Origin: Flavobacterium wongokense
GTDB taxonomy: Bacteria; Bacteroidota; Bacteroidia; Flavobacteriales; Flavobacteriaceae
Direction of reading: 5' to 3'
Assembly: GCF_021608265.1 (NCBI RefSeq)
Contig: NZ_JAKIHP010000003.1
Location: 186,001 to 250,000, forward strand
Length of the DNA: 64,000 nt
Shown: in pieces, positions 34,310 through 43,218 of the stretch
Position numbering within the stretch: position 1 is the first letter of the stretch
Layout of the letters: each line of letters starts with the position of its first letter
The notes under the pieces: generated by a model
Told to the model about the DNA's origin: nothing
The model's input: the letters and a program-made list of their open reading frames with translations, nothing else
Database searches by the model: none
Translations under genes and position numbers: made by a program

Positions 34310-35706
34310 GGCTCTTTACAAATTTCGTTTATGGCATTCCAAATTCTTTCAGACGCCAACTGTGGCGGATGCTGGTTGATTTTTTCAAACCAATCCCTGG
34401 CATTTTGGACCACATTTTCCGATTCTCTCCCCAACATTTTTTCGACAATTTTTCCAAATTCATTTGGGTCGTTGATCCAGAAGACTGCGTCTTTTGAAGG
34501 CATCGAACGGAAATGGATAAAGTTATAAATTTTTTTAACCGACCAATCCGGAAAATCAACATTAGGAACATCGTAATTTATAAAAGCGCAGGGCTTGCCA
34601 AAAGTCGCAAAATCAAAAACCATCGAAGAACCTAAATTGATGACCAATTCCGAATGATATATCGTATTCATCTGCAAAATCAAATCCCCTTTGGTTGGCA
34701 GGATTGCCTGCCACGAATCGGTTTTCATTTCCCATTTTGGATTGATGCTTTTTATCAAATCCTGGTATTTTTCCAAAACCGGGTCATACCTGTTCGAAAA
34801 ATCAACAGGGCATCTTCTGAAAATGATTCCCAAATTAAGCCCTTTTTCATTAAGAGCCGTAACCGATTTGGCCAAATCTTCGAGATAAGTAGGGTCATTC
34901 GGTGAAGTCGTAACATCGTCACCAGAAAAACAGATGTATTTTTTATTGAGGTCTAAATCGTATTCCCTGCAAAAATCCTCACGTGAAATCAGGCTGTTGT
35001 CAAAATGAGATTCAAATTGCGGTGTACCGGTTATGATGATTTGACTTTCTACAATGTGTGGATAATAATACTGCAATTCCTTTTTCATGTGTTCGCTCCA
35101 GACAAAATAAAAATCGGTTTCAACGATTTTGGTTCCTTTGGGCAGATTATCCCAGGAAAAAATGAAAGTTGCCGTCGGGATTCCCAAATCCTGTGCGGCC
35201 AAAATTGGCGCTACAGCAAGCAGCATCCTTTGATTGGTACAGAAAACCATTGCCGGTTTTTCTTTTTCAAGTGTTTCCAGGCTGTCAAAGTAGAACTTGG
35301 TCTTGCGCTCATTTTCAGCAACTTTTGACCTGATTTTTTTTAAGCCATTTTTGGAATTGTTGGCAAGGATAATGCATTTTATCAGGATGTTCTTCAACCT
35401 GTCTTTTAGGCTTTTATTTTTCAGGGGAAAACGATAGGAATCGTAAACCCTGTCTCCAGATTTTTTAATATTTTGGGATAATTCGATTTGGGTTTGCGCA
35501 ACTTTCAACAAACTGGTAATAGGATGTGGTTTGGCATATTTGATTGGAATTTCCTTAATTCCCAATTTGCCTAACTCAAAGGGCGTGTTGTTCCAAAAAG
35601 TGATGTCAAAACCTTTCTCTAATCCCAATTTATGGAAATTGGTAAAGGCAAAATTTCTTAAGCCAATACCATCGGGAAGTAGTATGAAAATTTTCTTTTG
35701 CTGCAT
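34303..35706 (-). CDS. GT-B-like transferase of unclear family
   Basis: This 467-residue protein reads as a two-domain GT-B fold. It opens with KIFILLPDGIGLRNFAF and has LAAQDLGIPTATFIFSWDN and VTGTP-like IIITGTPQFE in the middle. LVINLGSSMVFDFATFGKPCAFINYD occurs near residue 390, which recalls the donor loop of CDP-glycerol transferases and some capsule transferases. The sugar or alcohol moved is not clear. It is the only enzyme here that could plausibly be a CMP-nonulosonate transferase of an unlisted kind, but that is speculation based on exclusion. It contains no predicted signal peptide. Confidence 0.65.
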   Translation of the reverse strand: MQQKKIFILLPDGIGLRNFAFTNFHKLGLEKGFDITFWNNTPFELGKLGIKEIPIKYAKPHPITSLLKVAQTQIELSQNIKKSGDRVYDSYRFPLKNKSLKDRLKNILIKCIILANNSKNGLKKIRSKVAENERKTKFYFDSLETLEKEKPAMVFCTNQRMLLAVAPILAAQDLGIPTATFIFSWDNLPKGTKIVETDFYFVWSEHMKKELQYYYPHIVESQIIITGTPQFESHFDNSLISREDFCREYDLDLNKKYICFSGDDVTTSPNDPTYLEDLAKSVTALNEKGLNLGIIFRRCPVDFSNRYDPVLEKYQDLIKSINPKWEMKTDSWQAILPTKGDLILQMNTIYHSELVINLGSSMVFDFATFGKPCAFINYDVPNVDFPDWSVKKIYNFIHFRSMPSKDAVFWINDPNEFGKIVEKMLGRESENVVQNARDWFEKINQHPPQLASERIWNAINEICKEPC

Positions 35707-35767
35707 CCTTATTTTTAATGAACGCCCAAATATCCTTATTTTATTGGGAATATGAAAACAATTTGGA

Positions 35768-36862
35768 CTAAAGTGCCCTGCTTGGGAAATATTTGTCGCG
35801 GTAATTCAGGAAAAACTTTTCAATTACAAACGTCATCACAAATCCGCTTAGTATCGAAAGTGAAAAAACTATCGCAAAGGACAAAAACGTATTTTTAATC
35901 TGCAGTATGTCAACGCAGGTTATTATAAAAGAATGGATGACATAAATGGAATACGAGCAAAAACCAATTTTGCTGACAAAGTTTACAATTGGAGTTGAAA
36001 ACAAGCTGTTGATTTGATGGTTTACATTTTTGTTGACCAAAAAATGAATCAAAAGGATTCCAAAAGAAAGATACAACAGGCTGAATCCAATAGTCTTGAC
36101 AAAAAATGCGTGCAAAATATCATCAAAAGCTACTGTAAATGCCAACATCAGAAAAGCCAAAACCAACAATTTCGATTGATGGCTTTGGTATAAAACAATC
36201 AATTTTTCCTGTTTGAAATTATACCAATATGCGATTAAAACCCCAAATAATAGGGAATCGATACGTAAATGCGTCATCGTTACCTGACGTACAAAATCTT
36301 CCGGAAAATAAATATTGGAAGCAAATCTTAAACCCAAAACGAGGATTAAACTAAAGATCAATAGCTTTTCAAAATTGGAAACCCCAGTAGGTTTCATGTC
36401 AAAAGCCAGCAGTTTTTTGTTGAAGATAAGCCATAACAACAAAGCCAATCCAAAATAAAAATGCTCTTCAACAGCCAGCGACCAACTCGGATTATACAAA
36501 TAACCCCAACCCAAAACATAATTTTGGATAAAAACAAGGTCATAGAAAACCTTTTCCAAATCCAGTTTATGCATCAGGATTCTTGGAACCATATAACCCA
36601 GCAGCGTGAGGTAATAGATTGGATAAATCTTGAATCCGCGCCTTATGAGGAAAAGTTTCGGATTGATGGAACCAAATTTTTGATATTCCTTAAATAACAA
36701 TCCGGAAACCAAAAAACCACTAAGTACAAAAAACAAATCGACACCAATCCAACCCATGGTTTTTAAAAAATCAAACAGCAGCTGATGCCTGAAAATTACT
36801 AAAATAATGGCTATTCCTCTAAGGAAATCAAGCTCTCTAAGCCTGTTTTTGGGTTGCATCAT
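35768..36862 (-). CDS. Membrane O-acyltransferase (acyltransferase 3 / OafA family)
   Basis: This 364-residue integral membrane protein has about ten hydrophobic spans. It carries the family start RELDFLRGIAIILVIFRHQ, whose histidine is essential in known relatives, and GVDLFFVLSGFLVSGLLF. A YNPSWSLAVEEHFYFGLALL segment completes the signature. Family members acetylate sugars of O-antigens and exopolysaccharides using cytosolic acetyl-CoA. It overlaps the FkbM gene upstream by four bases. Confidence 0.9.
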   Translation of the reverse strand: MMQPKNRLRELDFLRGIAIILVIFRHQLLFDFLKTMGWIGVDLFFVLSGFLVSGLLFKEYQKFGSINPKLFLIRRGFKIYPIYYLTLLGYMVPRILMHKLDLEKVFYDLVFIQNYVLGWGYLYNPSWSLAVEEHFYFGLALLLWLIFNKKLLAFDMKPTGVSNFEKLLIFSLILVLGLRFASNIYFPEDFVRQVTMTHLRIDSLLFGVLIAYWYNFKQEKLIVLYQSHQSKLLVLAFLMLAFTVAFDDILHAFFVKTIGFSLLYLSFGILLIHFLVNKNVNHQINSLFSTPIVNFVSKIGFCSYSIYVIHSFIITCVDILQIKNTFLSFAIVFSLSILSGFVMTFVIEKFFLNYRDKYFPSRAL

Positions 36863-37722
36863 AAATAGCTCTGATTAATTCCTATTGTCAATTCGCCCGA
36901 CTCAAAACACCTGAAATTATAGTCTTTCAAAATTTGGTTTATGGCTTCCCTGCAGTCAAATTCGTCATGGATTTCAATCGCAATGCATTTGGTCTGCGCT
37001 AAAAAAGAAACATCTGCATAAGAACCTGTAAACACCTCTTTTTCAGAGCCTTCTATGTCAATTTTTAAGACATCTATGGTTTCAAACCTGTTTTCCTTCA
37101 TTAAATGCTGAATTGAAAAAGCCTTCAAATCTCCGTCTTCGTTGGTTTCTTCCACGCGTATTGACCAGTCTTTCTGATCCCTGAAATCATTGACGATTTT
37201 AAGGTTTGTGTTCCTGCTCCAAAGACCGCCTTTGATTTTGGAAACGTTTTCAATCCCGTTGCTGTTAAGATTGAAATTGATGCTTTCGTAATTAGAGGAA
37301 TCCGGCTCGACTGTAATGAAATTTGAATTCGGGAAAAATTTTGACAAATACACAGAAGTCAGGCCAATATTGCTTCCGGCGTCAATGATGTTCAATTTTT
37401 TATCATTAGGGAAATGCTTTTGAAAAGTTTCAACCAAAGGCTTGTATTCCTCATACTGATAAATCTGGGCAAAGACATTCAAATCACTTGACGGCCTTTT
37501 CCTCAGCCTGAGCGTAACTCCAAAATCAGGATAATAGGCCACAAAATTCTTGTTGTTTTCCTGTTTTAAAAACCCATTAAAGCTTATCAGGTTAAAGTAA
37601 AACTCATTGATCTGTTTTTCCTTTTCAGAGGTTTTTAAATGCAGAGCCCTTTTTAAAAGATACTTTAAAACAAGCAGTGTATTCGGAAGGTCCAGACGAT
37701 GTAAGTTGGTTATTTTCTGCAT
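36859..37722 (-). CDS. FkbM family methyltransferase
   Basis: This 287-residue protein has the FkbM SAM-binding motif LNIIDAGSNIGLTSVYLSKF, with FITVEPDSSNYESINFNL after it. IDVLKIDIEGSEKEVF is the hallmark of the family. An N-terminal extension of about 100 residues is basic and helical. Such enzymes O-methylate sugars or polyketides. It lies two bases from the asparagine synthetase-like gene and overlaps the acyltransferase gene, so its role in tailoring the glycan is likely. Confidence 0.85.
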   Translation of the reverse strand: MQKITNLHRLDLPNTLLVLKYLLKRALHLKTSEKEKQINEFYFNLISFNGFLKQENNKNFVAYYPDFGVTLRLRKRPSSDLNVFAQIYQYEEYKPLVETFQKHFPNDKKLNIIDAGSNIGLTSVYLSKFFPNSNFITVEPDSSNYESINFNLNSNGIENVSKIKGGLWSRNTNLKIVNDFRDQKDWSIRVEETNEDGDLKAFSIQHLMKENRFETIDVLKIDIEGSEKEVFTGSYADVSFLAQTKCIAIEIHDEFDCREAINQILKDYNFRCFESGELTIGINQSYL

Positions 37723-37723
37723 T

Positions 37724-39418
37724 TTATTTCAATAACTGTGCGGCATTGATCCATTGCCAAATATGGAAACTACTTTGATTGTCTCCGTTAAAAAAAGCGC
37801 TTAGCTCGGTTTCCAATTCGTTTTTATTGAACCAATTATTGGCATACAATGTTTCCACTTCTGCCCTAACCCATTCCTTCAAATCTTCTGAAAGCCATTC
37901 CCTCTGCGGTGTCTGCAACGGACGTTTTGGCGCCAGAACCAAATCTTTCTGTAAAAATTGTTCTGCAATTTTTCGGAGCATCCATTTTTGGACACCGTTT
38001 TTAATCTTAAAATCCGTTGGACGGCTGAAAACATATTCGACCAATTCATAATCCAGAAAAGGTTCGCGCAATTCGGTTCCATGCATCATCGAAACGCGGT
38101 CGTTGAAACGCAGCGCACGCGGAATCTTGGTATAAAATAAATCGCGGTATTGGAGATTGAGTAAATTATCTTCGAATGGTTTTTCGTAAATCGTTTTCTG
38201 TGACTTTTGGGCAAATTCTGTATCAAGAACATTCATTCGGAAAGGCGATTTTGTTACGCCCTGAACAATGCTCTGCGAATTATTTATGTAATAATCATAA
38301 CCTGCCCACGCTTCATCCGAGCCTTGTCCGTCAAGCAAAACCTTTACGCCTTTCTGCCTTGCAGCCTGGAATATTTTAGAATAGGCTATCGTTGGGATTC
38401 CGCCATAAGGTTCCATCTGATGCTGCGACATTTTAAATGACAAATCGGGAATTTCATTCGCGGAAAGCGGGCAAATATTTAAATGAAATGGCCTGTTCTC
38501 CAACATCGATTTTACCCAGAAAAGTTCATCATATCGTTCATCATTGGTTACAAATGTAAAGGCTTCAACAGCAGATTTATCTATATTTTGCTGATCAATG
38601 AGCGCCAATAAGGTGCTCGAATCCAAACCTCCGCTAAGATTAAACCCAACAGGAACATCAGCCCTAAAACGCAGGTTTATTGCTTTTAAAAGCAGGTTGG
38701 TGATATATTCCTCTTCGTTTTTTTCAAAATGGCTGAACAAGCTTTTGGTTCTTGTTTCAAACGAATACCATTTTTCAATTTGAAGCACATTATTTTTTAA
38801 GGTCAGGCTATGTCCACCAGGCAATTGATGGATGTCTTTCCAAAAGGTTTCATTGGGCAAACCATAACTTCCTTCGGTGAAAAAACTGCTCCAGACTTTT
38901 TCGTTAGGAATTTTGGCAACTCCTGAAACCAGAATCGTTTTAATCTCTGAAGCGAAATGAAAATTGGAATTGTCAAAATGATAGTAGAATGGCTTTACGC
39001 CAAATCGGTCACGGGCTGCAAACAGCGATTGCTCCTTTTTATCCCAAATCGCCAGCGCAAACATACCGTTGAGTTTTTCAAGGCATTTTTTGCCCCATTC
39101 CTTGTAGGCATTCAGCAAAACTTCAGTATCCGACTGCGTCCTGAATTGGTATTTTGGCTGAAGTTCCTTTCTCAATTCAATATAGTTATAGATTTCACCA
39201 TTGAAAACCATAACATAATTGCCGTCATCACTCGTAAAAGGCTGATTGGCATTACTCGACAAATCGATAATGCTCAAACGGTTGTGGCCTAAAGCAACAC
39301 TGTTCTCCTCAACAAAATAAGCTGTAAAATCCGGGCCACGATGTTTTTGGCAGTCCAGCATTTCCAAAATGTTGCTTTTGTTGGCTTTTTGACCGATAAT
39401 ACCTGTAATTCCACACAT
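37724..39418 (-). CDS. asnB: Asparagine synthetase B-like glutamine amidotransferase
   Basis: This 564-residue enzyme has an N-terminal class II glutaminase domain whose nucleophile Cys2 is exposed by removal of Met1 (MCGITGIIG). NRLSIIDLSSNANQPF and SDTEVLLNAYKEWG follow. A synthetase domain carries the PP-loop GFNLSGGLDSSTLLALI and LDGQGSDEAWAGYDYY. The length is normal for AsnB. In a glycan cluster such proteins are thought to amidate a carboxylated sugar or attach a peptide-like group, but ordinary asparagine synthesis cannot be excluded. It lies between the FkbM and CMP-sugar synthetase genes with two- and one-base gaps. Confidence 0.88.
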   Translation of the reverse strand: MCGITGIIGQKANKSNILEMLDCQKHRGPDFTAYFVEENSVALGHNRLSIIDLSSNANQPFTSDDGNYVMVFNGEIYNYIELRKELQPKYQFRTQSDTEVLLNAYKEWGKKCLEKLNGMFALAIWDKKEQSLFAARDRFGVKPFYYHFDNSNFHFASEIKTILVSGVAKIPNEKVWSSFFTEGSYGLPNETFWKDIHQLPGGHSLTLKNNVLQIEKWYSFETRTKSLFSHFEKNEEEYITNLLLKAINLRFRADVPVGFNLSGGLDSSTLLALIDQQNIDKSAVEAFTFVTNDERYDELFWVKSMLENRPFHLNICPLSANEIPDLSFKMSQHQMEPYGGIPTIAYSKIFQAARQKGVKVLLDGQGSDEAWAGYDYYINNSQSIVQGVTKSPFRMNVLDTEFAQKSQKTIYEKPFEDNLLNLQYRDLFYTKIPRALRFNDRVSMMHGTELREPFLDYELVEYVFSRPTDFKIKNGVQKWMLRKIAEQFLQKDLVLAPKRPLQTPQREWLSEDLKEWVRAEVETLYANNWFNKNELETELSAFFNGDNQSSFHIWQWINAAQLLK

Positions 39419-39419
39419 C

Positions 39420-40115
39420 TTATAAGTGGATTTGGGTAAGTAGTTTTTCGGCTTTTTCCCAATCTTTCATCGTGTCGATGTTGATGTGGAATTGTGGATT
39501 GCTTTCAATGTAAGCGATAGTATTCCCATAAAGCGAGCCGTTTTTGATGGTTTCTGTTTTGGTAATGTAAACCGAACCGTCACGATGGAAAGCCTTAGGC
39601 AGATCCTGCCTTCTCGGAATGATATGGGTTTCGCCTGTAGCAATTTTGAGCAAGCCATCTGTTGCTTCCTCAAAAGCCCAATGCGGATTGTATTCATGCG
39701 GGATTTCCAAAACACTGACCAAAGAATCGGCATTGGAAATTTTAAATTTTTCAATTGCCTTATCAATAAAACCTCTTTCCCTAAACGGATTTGTAGGCTG
39801 TAACAGACAAACAGCATCAAAGAAAATATTTTGGGATTCGAAAAAAGCAATGGCGTGCTGCACCACTTCCAGCGATGTTGAAGTGTCTTGGGCAAACTCT
39901 TCCGGACGAACAAACGATGGTTTTACACCCGAAACTTCAGCCGCAATCGCAATTTCCTCATCGTCTGTTGAGACTACAATCTGGGTCAGAAGACTGGATT
40001 CCTTTGCCGAATTGATTGTATATTCAATCAATGGCAGTTTGCCAAGCAGTTTGATATTCTTTTTGGGAACACCTTTTGAGCCGCCGCGAGCCGGAATTAA
40101 ACCAAGGATTTTCAT
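39420..40115 (-). CDS. neuA: CMP-nonulosonic acid synthetase (NeuA/LegF type)
   Basis: This 231-residue cytidylyltransferase joins CMP to a nine-carbon sialic-type acid using CTP. The P-loop-like start LGLIPARGGSKGVPKKN is complete. VCLLQPTNPFRER and the late RDGSVYITKTE segment match CMP-NeuAc/CMP-Leg/CMP-Pse synthetases rather than KdsB. It follows neuC with a one-base overlap, so the module NeuB-NeuC-NeuA is intact. The exact nine-carbon sugar is not settled by sequence; see the finding on legionaminic acid. Confidence 0.88.
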   Translation of the reverse strand: MKILGLIPARGGSKGVPKKNIKLLGKLPLIEYTINSAKESSLLTQIVVSTDDEEIAIAAEVSGVKPSFVRPEEFAQDTSTSLEVVQHAIAFFESQNIFFDAVCLLQPTNPFRERGFIDKAIEKFKISNADSLVSVLEIPHEYNPHWAFEEATDGLLKIATGETHIIPRRQDLPKAFHRDGSVYITKTETIKNGSLYGNTIAYIESNPQFHINIDTMKDWEKAEKLLTQIHL

Positions 40116-41275
40116 TAATAGGTAATTGTTTTATGGAATTGCAATGGAAGTTCCTTAAGCAGTTTGGCAATCTTTTCACCTGCATCGCCACCACCATAAA
40201 CGTTTGATGATTTGCGGTCTTTCTTATCTAAAATCGAACTTATCGAAGCAACAATATCATTTTCGTCATAGGAAACATCAACTACATTTTCGCCGCGGTC
40301 ACGGCGATTCTGACGCGAACCTATGTTCACCACAGGAACGCCTAGATAAGCGCACTCACGAATTCCGACGCTTGAATTTCCAACCAAACAAAGCGAATTG
40401 TTTAAAAGGTTTAGGAAATCATCACCTTCCATATTTTTGAAAAAGTGAACATTTTCCATTTTGAATTTTTCACGGAACGAACGGATTCCGGTTGAAGTCC
40501 CGTCAGCACCAGCATCAACATTGGGCCAAAACCATAATGTTGGTTTGTTTATTTTTTGGATGGCGCGTAAAGTTGCTTCAATATGCTTTCTCGAATCCTG
40601 GTATTCATTCGTTACCGGATGCTGCATTACAACAATATAGCCATTTTCTAAATTTGGCTGCGAACCAACACCGCCATATTTTTCATAAGGATTGAAGGTC
40701 AGTTTGGTATTTTTTGCCACTTCCTGTGCGATGTCAATTGAAGGGCAGCCTGTATTAAAAACCATATTCGGGTTTTCACCCAATTGGATTACCCTTTCCT
40801 TTGCATTTTCGGAAGCAACAAAATGATAATCTGCCAGTTTTGTTATTGAGTGGCGGACTTTCTCATCAATGTTTCCTGTTACTTCTCCTCCTTGTATGTG
40901 CGCCAAAGGAATATTCATGTATGAAGCGGAAATGGCGGTTGCCATCGTTTCAAATCGGTCGGCGACAGTGACTACAATATCAGGTCGAAGGTTATCAAAA
41001 ACAGTCGATAATTCCAGGATTCCGATGCCGGTAGTTTTGGCTGCAGCAGTCAGGTTTTCCCCTTCCAAAACATTGAAGACCTTAGCGGCAATTTCAAATC
41101 CGTCTTTTTCTATATAATTCACAGCGCTTCCATATCTATCCAATAATGCTGAGGCTGCAACGATAAGCTGCAACTCGAGTTCCGGATGTTTTTTTATAGC
41201 CGTTAAAACCGTTTTAACGCGGCTGTAGGATGGTCGGGCTGTAATGACAACAGCTATTTTTCGGGTAGTACTCAT
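40115..41275 (-). CDS. neuC: Hydrolysing NDP-sugar 2-epimerase (NeuC/LegG type)
   Basis: This 386-residue GT-B-fold enzyme opens with IAVVITARPSYSRVKTVLTA and has DRFETMATAISASYMNIPLAHIQGGE. IDEKVRHSITKLADYHFVASE and LVGNSSVGIRECAYLG are typical of the hydrolysing 2-epimerases. NeuC turns UDP-GlcNAc into ManNAc, while LegG acts on UDP-N,N'-diacetylbacillosamine. Both families look alike and I cannot separate them by eye. Its stop overlaps neuA and its start overlaps neuB by four bases. Confidence 0.88.
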   Translation of the reverse strand: MSTTRKIAVVITARPSYSRVKTVLTAIKKHPELELQLIVAASALLDRYGSAVNYIEKDGFEIAAKVFNVLEGENLTAAAKTTGIGILELSTVFDNLRPDIVVTVADRFETMATAISASYMNIPLAHIQGGEVTGNIDEKVRHSITKLADYHFVASENAKERVIQLGENPNMVFNTGCPSIDIAQEVAKNTKLTFNPYEKYGGVGSQPNLENGYIVVMQHPVTNEYQDSRKHIEATLRAIQKINKPTLWFWPNVDAGADGTSTGIRSFREKFKMENVHFFKNMEGDDFLNLLNNSLCLVGNSSVGIRECAYLGVPVVNIGSRQNRRDRGENVVDVSYDENDIVASISSILDKKDRKSSNVYGGGDAGEKIAKLLKELPLQFHKTITY

Positions 41276-42279
41276 GCTAAATCTTCTTCATTCAAAAAAT
41301 CCCACTTCGTTTTATCATTGGCCAATTTCCTGCCAATTACATTTTTAAATTCTTTTGCCGAAATTCCGAAACCGCTTGGCTTCTTGCTTTCCAAATCGGC
41401 AAAACTTATGATATGGCCTTTTGGCAAATCCTTGTTTATGGCTAATGATTTTTCAAAGATTGATTTCAGTTCCCTGAAGCTCTCATTATTATTCTTGTCA
41501 ATCGGGTTATTGAGTGCAGTGTGGATTTTGTTTACCGCTTCTGCCAAGAGTTTTGTCTGCATCAAATTCAGCGAAGCAGCAGCATCCGGGCCAAACATTT
41601 CTTTGTGGAACACCACATGGAATTCCAAAATCTCGGCACCAAGTGCCACAGCGGCAATTCCAGTTGAAGCCCAGGATGAATGGTCTGAAAAACCGATTGG
41701 AACATTGTAACGTTCCTTCAGTTCTCCAATAACATTCAGCCCGTATTGTTCGGGTTGTGTTGGGTAAGATGTCGTACACTGAAGAATCGAAAATTGGGCA
41801 TTTTTACTTTTTAAAAAGCTTACGGTTTCATCCAATTCGGAAAAACTGCTCATACCGGATGAAATGATAATTGGCTTTCCGGTTTGGGTTATTTTTTCCA
41901 GAAGCAATAAATTATTCACTTCACCAGAACCAACTTTATACGTATGAACACCAACTTCTTCCAACCAATCTACAGCCCTATTGCTAAAAGGCGAACAGAT
42001 AAAATCCAATCCGGCTTCATCACAATGCGCCTTGATTTCCTTCCATTGTTCCAGGGTAAATTCCATGCGCTTCCAGTAATCATAACGCGTCGCATCCTCT
42101 TTTGAAAATTTCACACGGAAAGGTTCATGGATGCTGCTTTCAGCTTCGGCTATGTGCATTTGGAATTTAATAGCCTGGACTCCGGTTTTGGCAACGGCAT
42201 CTATATAGGAATGCAGTATTCCCAAACTTCCATCATGGGCTTGTGCAATTTCGGCTATCAGATAAGGTTTATTGTTCAT
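41272..42279 (-). CDS. neuB: Nonulosonic acid synthase (NeuB/LegI type)
   Basis: This 335-residue enzyme condenses phosphoenolpyruvate with a six-carbon N-acetyl sugar to form a nine-carbon acid. The TIM-barrel part has LIAEIAQAHDGSLGI, VQAIKFQMHIAEAES, YKVGSGEVNNLLLLEKI and IGFSDHSSWAS. The C-terminal SAF (antifreeze-like) domain begins near residue 265 (KSLAINKDLPKGHIISFADLESKKPSG). The length is normal. It is the first gene of the three-gene module and lies 30 bases after a GT2 gene. Confidence 0.9.
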   Translation of the reverse strand: MNNKPYLIAEIAQAHDGSLGILHSYIDAVAKTGVQAIKFQMHIAEAESSIHEPFRVKFSKEDATRYDYWKRMEFTLEQWKEIKAHCDEAGLDFICSPFSNRAVDWLEEVGVHTYKVGSGEVNNLLLLEKITQTGKPIIISSGMSSFSELDETVSFLKSKNAQFSILQCTTSYPTQPEQYGLNVIGELKERYNVPIGFSDHSSWASTGIAAVALGAEILEFHVVFHKEMFGPDAAASLNLMQTKLLAEAVNKIHTALNNPIDKNNNESFRELKSIFEKSLAINKDLPKGHIISFADLESKKPSGFGISAKEFKNVIGRKLANDKTKWDFLNEEDLA

Positions 42280-42309
42280 TAAAAAGTATTGTAATGGTAG
42301 TAAAAATAA

Positions 42310-43218
42310 CTATTTTTCCGGTTTCCAATATATTTTTGCCTCGTTTAATTTGAGGTATTCATTGTATTCTTCTAAAGTCAGCGCATTTCGGTTGGCAACC
42401 AATTTGGGCACAGCCACAAACAAATCCCAAATTGCCAAAACCAAAGGCTTTGCCACCTTGAAATTGCCTTTGAAAATCTTATTCCGGAATTGCATCCAAA
42501 GCGAATACGCCATTTTTCTTGGGATTTTTCTCCACGGAAAAAACATAAAAAAGGTATACCAATCGGCACGGATTGCTCTTCGGTAACGGAAAGCAATATT
42601 GCTGGCTGATTTTGCCCTTTCGCCCATATCAACACGGTGTTGAACCAATAATTGGGGAACATAATGCACTTCCCATTTCTTTTTGAACAGCTGGAGCGAG
42701 GCAAAATTCTCTTCGCCATAAAACTCAAACCATTCGGGATAATTGGGAATATCGCGCCAGGCTTTCATACGCCAGATATGGCCACAGCCAATGTAGCTTT
42801 TTACGGTTTGTATCGTTTCGGAACTATTGGTGTTTTCAATTGTGTCCTTTCCCCAGAAAATCCGTGCTGCAATCAAACCGCTATTAGGATTGCTTTGAAA
42901 ATAATCTGTTATGATTTCAATAGGTTTTTCAGTCAGGAAATGCGCGTCATCGTCTAAGGATATGGCAAAATCTGCCTTTGTTTCATTGAGCATTTTGTTC
43001 CTGCAATAGATATAACCTTTCGATTTTTCATTCCTAAGTAAAATGACTTCAGGGAAATTCTGCTTTATTTTTTCGGAAGTATCATCAGTAGAACCATCAT
43101 CAAACACCACACAATTAACATCCGGACTTAGTAAATGCTCTATTTTATGAAGTGTCAGCAATACATCTTCACAACGGTTTTTGGTAGAAATAAGGAAACT
43201 GAATTTTACCTGTTCCAT
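42310..43218 (-). CDS. GT2 family glycosyltransferase
   Basis: This 302-residue GT-A enzyme has FLISTKNRCEDVLLTLHKIE, CVVFDDGSTDDTSEK, and the metal motif FAISLDDDAHFLT. GCGHIWRMKAWRDIPNYPEWFEFYGEE-like residues precede a basic C-terminal tail that may contact the membrane. It is one of four consecutive GT2 genes (42310-45975). It overlaps the next GT2 gene upstream by 13 bases. Confidence 0.86.
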   Translation of the reverse strand: MEQVKFSFLISTKNRCEDVLLTLHKIEHLLSPDVNCVVFDDGSTDDTSEKIKQNFPEVILLRNEKSKGYIYCRNKMLNETKADFAISLDDDAHFLTEKPIEIITDYFQSNPNSGLIAARIFWGKDTIENTNSSETIQTVKSYIGCGHIWRMKAWRDIPNYPEWFEFYGEENFASLQLFKKKWEVHYVPQLLVQHRVDMGERAKSASNIAFRYRRAIRADWYTFFMFFPWRKIPRKMAYSLWMQFRNKIFKGNFKVAKPLVLAIWDLFVAVPKLVANRNALTLEEYNEYLKLNEAKIYWKPEK

